A stretch of DNA of 5,612 bases from Bacillota bacterium. Lineage in GTDB: Bacteria; Bacillota; Clostridia; Clostridiales; Clostridiaceae. Position 1 is the first letter of the stretch. Each line of letters opens with the position of its first letter. The stretch is taken from positions 1-5,612 of the forward strand of contig JAUZPI010000158.1 of assembly GCA_030706015.1 (NCBI GenBank), read 5' to 3'. Of the stretch, positions 4,919-5,612 are shown in pieces. A program made the translations under genes and the position numbers. A model generated the notes under the pieces. That model saw nothing but the letters and a program-made list of their open reading frames with translations, was not told where the DNA came from and did not search any database.

Positions 4919-5173
4919 GTGGAAAGAGGAAATAGAAAGACAAGAATTGGAAAAGTGGTTTCTGATAAGATGGAAAAGACAATCGTAGTTGCAGTTGAAA
5001 CAAAAGTTCGTCATCCATTATATGGAAAAACAGTTAATAGAACTACTAAGTTTAAAGCTCATGATGAAAATAACGAAGCTAAAATTAATGATAAAGTATT
5101 AATTATGGAAACAAGACCATTATCAAAGGATAAGAGATGGAGACTTGTAGAAATAGTTGAAAAGGCTAAATAG
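4919..5173 (+). CDS. rpsQ: 30S ribosomal protein S17
   Basis: Primary-binding 30S protein with an OB-fold that helps fold the 5' and central domains of 16S rRNA. The product has 84 residues, normal for the family. It shows RKTRIGKVVSDKMEKTIVV (6-24), KVRHPLYGKTVNRTTKFKAHDE (29-50 in two parts), and the family signature NDKVLIMETRPLSKDKRW (57-74) with LVEIVEKAK at the end. The start is GTG with a strong ribosome-binding site. It is separated from rplN by 26 nt, a plain spacer holding only the rplN ribosome-binding site AAAGGAGGT (5185-5193). Confidence 0.98.
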   Translation: MERGNRKTRIGKVVSDKMEKTIVVAVETKVRHPLYGKTVNRTTKFKAHDENNEAKINDKVLIMETRPLSKDKRWRLVEIVEKAK

Positions 5174-5199
5174 TCTTTACACTGAAAGGAGGTTTATAT

Positions 5200-5568
5200 A
5201 TGATACAGCAACAAACCTTATTAAAGGTTGCAGATAATTCTGGAGCAAAAGAAATTATGTGCATTAGAGTTTTAGGTGGTTCCAAAAGAAAATGGGGAAA
5301 CATCGGTGATATAATAGTTGCTAGCGTAAAAAGTGCAACACCAGGCGGTGTTGTTAAAAAAGGCGATGTTGTTAAAGCAGTTGTGGTAAGATCCGTAAAA
5401 GGTTTAAGAAGACCTGATGGTTCATATATAAAATTCGATGAGAACGCCGCTGTAATAATAAAAGAAGATAAGCAACCAAAAGGAACACGTATATTCGGAC
5501 CAGTTGCTAGGGAGCTAAGAGATAAAGAATTTAACAAGATTTTATCACTTGCACCTGAAGTTCTATAA
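5200..5568 (+). CDS. rplN: 50S ribosomal protein L14
   Basis: 50S interface protein forming inter-subunit bridges with 16S rRNA. In the family it is also the binding site of the silencing factor RsfS. The product has 122 residues, exactly the usual length. It begins MIQQQTLLKVADNSGAKEIMCIRVLGG, has KSATPGGVVKKGDVVKAVVVRS (44-65), and carries the L14 signature ENAAVIIKEDKQPKGTRIFG (81-100) followed by PVARELR (101-107) and the typical end ILSLAPEVL. The ATG at 5200 is 6 nt after AAAGGAGGT (5185-5193). rplX follows after 18 nt. Confidence 0.98.
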   Translation: MIQQQTLLKVADNSGAKEIMCIRVLGGSKRKWGNIGDIIVASVKSATPGGVVKKGDVVKAVVVRSVKGLRRPDGSYIKFDENAAVIIKEDKQPKGTRIFGPVARELRDKEFNKILSLAPEVL

Positions 5569-5572
5569 GATA

Positions 5573-5580
5573 GGGAGGTG
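5573..5580 (+). promoter_or_regulatory. rplX ribosome-binding site
   Basis: GGGAGGTG stands six bases before the ATG at 5587. It is the main support that the short coding stretch at the window edge is a real gene start. Confidence 0.85.
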
Positions 5581-5586
5581 GCTAGA

Positions 5587-5612
5587 ATGGCTAAGATTCA
5601 TGTCAGAAAGAA
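5587..5612 (+). CDS. rplX: 50S ribosomal protein L24, 5' fragment cut by window end
   Basis: Only the first eight full codons are visible, MAKIHVRK plus two bases. In L24 the N-terminus reads M(A)KxHVRKxD, opening the KOW-type domain that starts 50S assembly. The residues fit, and rplX is the expected gene after rplN in this operon. The strong ribosome-binding site six bases upstream supports the start. Everything else about the gene lies outside the window. Confidence 0.88.

Noticed and set aside
5166..5537. Minus-strand frame of 123 codons opposite rplN
   Set aside because: It is a long frame but an exact shadow of L14. Its length follows from few reverse-strand stops in these codons.

Overview
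The window is a stretch of the S10 ribosomal-protein operon from an AT-rich Gram-positive bacterium. It is most likely a member of the Clostridia close to Clostridium. The gene order, the very strong AGGAGG-type ribosome-binding sites, the AT-rich codons (AGA for Arg, TTA for Leu, ATA for Ile) and the wording of L3, L16, S17 and L14 all fit that group. The species assignment is an inference from remembered family sequences, not from a search.

All genes lie on the + strand in the classical order: rpsJ (S10), rplC (L3), rplD (L4), rplW (L23), rplB (L2), rpsS (S19), rplV (L22), rpsC (S3), rplP (L16), rpmC (L29), rpsQ (S17), rplN (L14), and the first 26 bases of rplX (L24). Twelve genes are complete and one is cut by the window end. 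Two starts needed correction from the longest open frame: L2 starts at 2020 (not 1978) and L29 at 4694 (not 4619). No frameshift, mobile element, RNA gene, CRISPR array, internal promoter or intrinsic terminator is visible, and I see no minus-strand gene.

The proteins build the two ribosomal subunits together. L3, L4, L2, L16 and L14 shape the core and the active or interface regions of the 50S. L4 and L22 line the exit tunnel, with L23 and L29 at its mouth. S3, S10 and S19 belong to the 30S head, and S17 binds the 30S body. Co-transcription and tight packing (several gaps of 17-26 nt, a 1-nt overlap L4/L23 and an 11-nt overlap L16/L29) suggest balanced, coupled translation.

The proteins look ordinary. 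What deserves attention is the RNA between genes. Only three gaps exceed 26 nt (S10-L3, L23-L2, L2-S19), and each holds an inverted repeat without a terminator T-run. The best is L2-S19. There a 12-bp hairpin starts two bases after the L2 stop codon, and its 3' arm can alternatively pair with the S19 Shine-Dalgarno sequence. That is the layout of a translational switch. I do not recognise it as a named element, and it needs comparative testing.
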